Assembly (NCBI RefSeq): GCF_006538725.1
Contig: NZ_BJLQ01000011.1
Coordinates: 49,519 to 113,518 of the forward strand
Length of the DNA stretch: 64,000 nucleotides
Direction of reading: 5' to 3'
From: Cellulomonas gelida
GTDB lineage: Bacteria; Actinomycetota; Actinomycetes; Actinomycetales; Cellulomonadaceae
This document shows positions 60,035 to 64,000 of this stretch, piece after piece. Each line of letters opens with the position of its first letter. Position 1 is the first letter of the stretch. The notes beneath the pieces were generated by a model, which saw only the letters and a program-made list of their open reading frames with translations, was not told where the DNA came from and did no database searches. The translations under genes and the position numbers were made by a program.

Positions 60035-63000
60035 ATGCGCTCCACCCTCACCCGCACGACCAGCGCGGCCGCGCTCGCGGGGCTCGTGATCGCCGGGCTC
60101 GCGATGCCCGCGACCGCGGCCGAGCCGGCCGGGCCGCCCACCGACGCCCTGGTGGCGCACTACGACTTCGCGGACCTTGGCTCGTCGACCGTGCCGGACG
60201 TCAGCGGCAACGGACGTGACGCGACCGTCGTCGGGCGGGTCGCGGCGGGGGAGCGCGGGCTGCTGCTCGGGCCGGACGCGTACGTGACCCTGCCGTCGCT
60301 GCTCGCGGGGACGTCGAGCGCGAGCGTGTCGGTCGAGGTGCGCGCGGACGCGGCGGCGTTCCTGGCGAACAACTTCGTGTGGACGTTCGGCGGTGTCGGC
60401 GTGAGCGCGTCGGGCGGTGGGACGGGCTACTGGTTCGGCGCGGTGCACACCGGGCAGGCGCGGACCAAGATCACGTCGACCAACTGGCAGAACGAGCGGG
60501 ACGCGCGCGCGACCAGCGCGTTCGCCGCGAACACCTGGTACAGCATGACGAGCGTCCTGGACGCCGACTCCCAGACGCTGACGCTCTACGTCGACGGCGT
60601 GCAGGCCGCGCAGGCCACGAACGTCACCGTGACCCCGGGGCAGTTCGGGAGCCACGCGGTCAACTACCTGGGCCGGTCGGCGTACGCCGACGACGCGCGG
60701 TTCAGCGGTGAGGTCGCCGACCTGCGCGTCTACTCGGACGCGCTGACGGCCGCGGAGGCGGATGCGATCGCCGACGAGCAGGCCGCCGAGGCGCTCGCCG
60801 CGCAGCGGGCGCAGGTCGAGAAGGCGCTGCGGGTCGTGGCGGGCGAGGGCCGGGCGACGCGCAGCCTGGCGCTGCCTCCGGGTGTCACGCTCACGTCGTC
60901 GGACCCGGCCGTGATCGGTGCGAACGGTGTCGTCGTGCGGCCCGTGGCGGGCCAGCCCGACGCCCTGGTGACCCTGCAGGTGAGCTACGCGACGCGCGGG
61001 CTCACCGACGCGGCCACCTACGCGGTCACGGTCCCCGCGCAGCGCGCCGACCGTCTCGTCGCGCACTACGCGTTCGACGAGACGAGCGGCACCGTCGCGG
61101 CCGACGGCTCGGGCAACGACGCGGATGCGACCGTCGTCGGGAACGCCGCCTGGATCGGCGGGCACGGCCTGCGTCTGGACGGCAGCAGCTACGTCTCCCT
61201 GCCGAACAACCTGCTCGTCGGCGCCCGCAGCGCGACCGTCTCGATCGAGACCAGCGCGGACCCGGTCTCGCTGGGTCGCAACAACTTCCTGTGGAACATC
61301 GGCGGGACCGGCACGCAGGGCTACTGGTTCGCGACGACCGGCAACGGCCACGCGCGCACCAAGATCACCGCGACCACGTACACGGCCGAGCAGAGCGCCG
61401 AGGACCCGGCCGTGCTCCCCGCGCGTACGTGGACCAACCTCACCGCGACGATCGACGGCTCGGTCTCGCCGGCGACGATCACGCTGTACGTGGACGGCGA
61501 GCAGGTCGCGTCCACGACGAACGCCTCGGTCGTCACGCCCGCGGAGCTCGCGACGCAGACCCTCAACACGATCGGCCGCTCGGCGTACGGCGCGGACTCG
61601 ATGTACGTCGGGGGCGTGTCCCAGGCGCGCATCTACGCGACCGCGCTGACCCCGGAGCAGGTCGCCGACCTGTACCGCTCGAACTCCGCGACGGTCGCCG
61701 GGGCGTTCGCGGCCGACGTCGCCGCGGTCGCGGGCACGCAGGTCACCGCGTCGCTGCCCGGTGCGCCGGGCGTCACGTGGACGGCCGACGTGGCGGGGAT
61801 CGTCGCGCCCGACGGCACGGTCACGCGCCCGCAGTCCGAGCAGGACGAGCTGATCGACGTCACGGCCACCGCCACGCTCGTCGACCGCACCGGCGTCACC
61901 CGCACGCTGCCGCCCGTCGCGTTCCAGGTCCCCACGCGACTGCCGAACGACGGCCCCGCGCTCGTCGACGCGACCGGCGGCCACTTCTACGCCGACCCGA
62001 ACATCGCGGTCTTCGGCGACACGTACTACATCTACGCGACCACCGACGGGAAGCCCGGCTGGGGCGGCAACACGTTCTACGCGTGGAGCTCGAAGGACCT
62101 GGTCACGTGGACCCGCGCGGCCGAGCCGTTCCTCACGCTCGACGGCGCGAACGGCAACGTGCCGTGGGCCACCGGCAACGCGTGGGCGCCGACGATCATC
62201 GAGCGCGACGGGAAGTACTACTTCTACTTCTCCGGCCACCATCCCGGTGACAACGCCAAGAACATCGGGGTCGCGATCGCGGACAGCCCGCAAGGCCCGT
62301 TCACGGCGGAGCCCGACTCGATGCTCAAGGGCTCCACCGGCAACGGCCAGGAGATCGACCCGGCGGCGTTCCAGGACCCGCAGACCGGCAAGTACTACCT
62401 GATGTGGGGCAACGGCACGCCGTACTACGCCGAGCTCGACGACTCCATGACCTCGCTCAAGACGTCCGCGATCTCGATCGGCGGGCTGACGAACTTCCGC
62501 GAGGGCCTGTTCATGAACTACCGCCAGGGCACGTACCACCTCACGTACTCGATCGACGACACCGGCAGCGAGAACTACCGCGTCGGCTACGCGACCGCGA
62601 CGTCGATGGCCGGGCCGTACACCTACCGCGGCGAGATCCTCGTCAAGGACCCGGCGCTCGACGTCTACGCGACCGGGCACTCGTCGATCCTCAACGTCCC
62701 CGGCACCGACGACTGGTACATCGCCTACCACCGGTTCGCCCAGAGCGTCCCGGCCGGTCAGCGCACCGGGTACTACCGCGAGACGAAGCTCGACCGGATC
62801 ACCATCGGCGCGAACGGCCTGTTCCAGACCATCCGCCCGACGCTGCGCCACGTGACGCCGCAGACCGTGATGGTGCCGGCGCTGACCGGTGCCGCGCGGG
62901 TCGGCGCCACGCTGACCGCTGCGCCCACCGGTGCCGAGTGGACGGCGACCGGGTTCCGCTGGTTCGTCGACGGCGACCCGGTGGCCGGGGCGACCGGGTC

Positions 63001-63955
63001 GACCTTCGTCGTCCGGGCCGCCGACCTGGGGCTGACGGTGACCGCCGAGGTCACCGCGACCGACGCCGCCGGGCACGTCTCGGTGCGCACCACGCCGGCC
63101 AGCGCGGCGGTCGTCGCGCCGCGCACCGACGCGACGCTCGCGTCGATCACGGTGGACGGCGTCGCGCTCCCCGGGTTCAGCCCCGCGGTGCGGCAGTACG
63201 CGGTGCAGACCACGTCCGGCAGCGCGGTGGTCCGCGCGGTCGCGCACGACGCCGACGCCACCGTCGTCGTCGCGCCGAAGGCCTCCGACGGCACCTACGT
63301 CATCACGGTGACGGCGCAGGACGGCACGACGACCGCGACCTACCGGGTGGTCGTGACGAAGAAGCCCGTCGCGTCGACGACCGCCGTGAGCCTCTCGTCG
63401 TCCGTGACGTACGGCGCCACGCACGCCGTGAAGGTCAAGGTGACCGCGGGCACGACGAAGGTCACCGGCACCGCGACGGTCACCGTCCGCAAGGGCAGCA
63501 CGGTGGTCTCGACCAAGAAGGTGACGCTGGCCTCCGGCGCGGCCACGGTGACGCTGCCGCGCCTCGCGGTCGGGTCGTACTCCGTGGCCGTCGCCTACTC
63601 GGGCAGCGCGAGCGTCAAGGCGTCGTCGGCGACCAGGACGACGAAGGTCGTCAAGGTCTCCTCCAGCATCACGACGACGCTGAGCCGCACGAGCCTGAAG
63701 GCCGGGACCGGCATCGCGACGCTCAAGGTGACGGTCCGCACCACGACCGGTGTGGTCCCCACGGGCAAGGCGAAGATCCAGCTGGTGCAGAGCGGCAAGG
63801 TCCGGCGCACGATCTACGCGCCGCTGTCCGGTGGCAAGGCCTCGGTCTCGCTGAAGGCGCTGACCAAGGGCACGTACACCGTCAAGGTCACCTACCCCGG
63901 GACGACGAACATCGCCTCGAGCGCGGCGACAAACCGCACGCTGCGCGTCGTCTGA
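60035..63955 (+). CDS. Secreted multidomain GH43 arabinanase-type enzyme
   Basis: A 1,306-residue extracellular enzyme. It starts with a Sec signal (AALAGLVIAGLAMPATAAEP, cleavage ~29). LamG-like domains lie at ~38-248 and ~338-550, each with ALVAHY or RLVAHY openings. A GH43 catalytic propeller spans ~635-942: base Asp in YADPNIAVFGDTYYIY, Asp in GQEIDPAAFQDPQTGKYYLM and acid Glu in NFREGLFMNYRQG. Then come an Ig-like module (~945-1035), a cadherin-like beta sandwich (~1040-1115) and two Ig-like (Big_3-type) repeats to the C-terminus. LamG domains would bind arabinan or arabinoxylan. GAGAGGAAG lies just before the ATG. No LPXTG is present, so the product should be free or wall-associated. 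Confidence 0.93.
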   Translation: MRSTLTRTTSAAALAGLVIAGLAMPATAAEPAGPPTDALVAHYDFADLGSSTVPDVSGNGRDATVVGRVAAGERGLLLGPDAYVTLPSLLAGTSSASVSVEVRADAAAFLANNFVWTFGGVGVSASGGGTGYWFGAVHTGQARTKITSTNWQNERDARATSAFAANTWYSMTSVLDADSQTLTLYVDGVQAAQATNVTVTPGQFGSHAVNYLGRSAYADDARFSGEVADLRVYSDALTAAEADAIADEQAAEALAAQRAQVEKALRVVAGEGRATRSLALPPGVTLTSSDPAVIGANGVVVRPVAGQPDALVTLQVSYATRGLTDAATYAVTVPAQRADRLVAHYAFDETSGTVAADGSGNDADATVVGNAAWIGGHGLRLDGSSYVSLPNNLLVGARSATVSIETSADPVSLGRNNFLWNIGGTGTQGYWFATTGNGHARTKITATTYTAEQSAEDPAVLPARTWTNLTATIDGSVSPATITLYVDGEQVASTTNASVVTPAELATQTLNTIGRSAYGADSMYVGGVSQARIYATALTPEQVADLYRSNSATVAGAFAADVAAVAGTQVTASLPGAPGVTWTADVAGIVAPDGTVTRPQSEQDELIDVTATATLVDRTGVTRTLPPVAFQVPTRLPNDGPALVDATGGHFYADPNIAVFGDTYYIYATTDGKPGWGGNTFYAWSSKDLVTWTRAAEPFLTLDGANGNVPWATGNAWAPTIIERDGKYYFYFSGHHPGDNAKNIGVAIADSPQGPFTAEPDSMLKGSTGNGQEIDPAAFQDPQTGKYYLMWGNGTPYYAELDDSMTSLKTSAISIGGLTNFREGLFMNYRQGTYHLTYSIDDTGSENYRVGYATATSMAGPYTYRGEILVKDPALDVYATGHSSILNVPGTDDWYIAYHRFAQSVPAGQRTGYYRETKLDRITIGANGLFQTIRPTLRHVTPQTVMVPALTGAARVGATLTAAPTGAEWTATGFRWFVDGDPVAGATGSTFVVRAADLGLTVTAEVTATDAAGHVSVRTTPASAAVVAPRTDATLASITVDGVALPGFSPAVRQYAVQTTSGSAVVRAVAHDADATVVVAPKASDGTYVITVTAQDGTTTATYRVVVTKKPVASTTAVSLSSSVTYGATHAVKVKVTAGTTKVTGTATVTVRKGSTVVSTKKVTLASGAATVTLPRLAVGSYSVAVAYSGSASVKASSATRTTKVVKVSSSITTTLSRTSLKAGTGIATLKVTVRTTTGVVPTGKAKIQLVQSGKVRRTIYAPLSGGKASVSLKALTKGTYTVKVTYPGTTNIASSAATNRTLRVV

Positions 63956-63966
63956 CCGACCCCGTC

Positions 63967-64000
63967 GCGGCGTCCGCCCCTCACGTGAGGCGGACGCCGC
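63967..64000 (+). terminator. Terminator of the GH43 gene
   Basis: A perfect 12-bp stem, GCGGCGTCCGCC (63967-63978) with 63989-64000, and a 10-nt loop start 11 bases after the stop and end at the window edge. Confidence 0.75.

Noticed and set aside
60002..63424. 1,140-codon open frame antisense to the GH43 gene
   Set aside because: Extremely Arg/Val/Asp-rich with no domains. It is the usual open antisense frame of GC-rich coding DNA opposite a well-supported gene.

Overview
The window is very GC-rich, codon-biased chromosomal DNA. GTG starts, GTGA/ATGA gene overlaps and apparently leaderless starts are common. Gene content includes F420-type Ddn, Pr6Pr, Cupin_4/JmjC, EF-G2-like protein, an IdeR-type iron box and secreted GH43 enzymes with LamG and Ig-like modules. 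This points to an actinomycete, most likely a plant-polysaccharide degrader of the Cellulomonas type. The genus is inference; no rRNA or tRNA is present to confirm it.

Layout. 0-16.6 kb is ordinary chromosome: deazaflavin oxidoreductase, FBP zinc-finger protein, VOC protein, a coupled YciO/family-5 uracil-DNA glycosylase pair, a MacB-type ABC exporter, an EF-G paralogue, a tandem-FKBP lipoprotein, two small membrane proteins, a Gfo/Idh/MocA oxidoreductase, a divergent PRPP synthetase, a rubrerythrin-VIT1 protein and an iron-regulated siderophore reductase. 16.7-25.8 kb is an accessory island of visibly different base use. It starts with small toxin/antitoxin-like genes and continues with a five-gene restriction-like operon: C5 cytosine methylase, DUF262 protein, Z1 ATPase, PD-(D/E)XK nuclease, Vsr-like nuclease.

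25.9-28.2 kb holds the most unusual unit: three overlapping genes for a 74-residue repeat peptide (three copies of a 12-residue Gly/Asp/His motif), a JmjC/Cupin_4 oxygenase and a sucrase/ferredoxin-like thioredoxin-fold Fe-S protein. It has the layout of a ribosomally made, post-translationally modified peptide pathway, possibly one using histidine or aspartate hydroxylation. 28.3-33.7 kb is an envelope redox/metal stress group: a two-component system, glutaredoxin-like protein, CcdA, redoxin, DUF305 lipoprotein and DUF6803-type membrane protein. Matching 11-bp direct repeats lie upstream of two of its transcription units. 33.7-40.6 kb carries TetR plus acetyltransferase, GtrA, a large orphan protein and a PadR-controlled ABC exporter.

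40.7-48.1 kb is a sugar-uptake operon (ROK repressor divergent from ATPase, permease, binding lipoprotein, dehydrogenase, isomerase) with a textbook leaderless promoter and tandem operator-like repeats, closed by a strong terminator. Two gene remnants follow, then an XRE regulator whose partner nucleotidyltransferase is broken. 49.7-59.5 kb has a GH43 xylosidase-like enzyme, a short UvrA with a small palindromic insertion, a low-GC HEPN-motif protein of probable foreign origin, a YukJ-type protein, a tandem universal stress protein, an amidohydrolase and a small YtxH-like protein. The window ends with a 1,306-residue secreted multidomain GH43 arabinanase-type enzyme and its terminator.

Functionally, the sugar ABC operon and the two GH43 enzymes fit breakdown and uptake of arabinoxylan-type sugars. 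The redox group fits maintenance of envelope thiols and copper tolerance. The island and the HEPN-type protein fit phage defence. No rRNA, tRNA, CRISPR array or transposase was seen.
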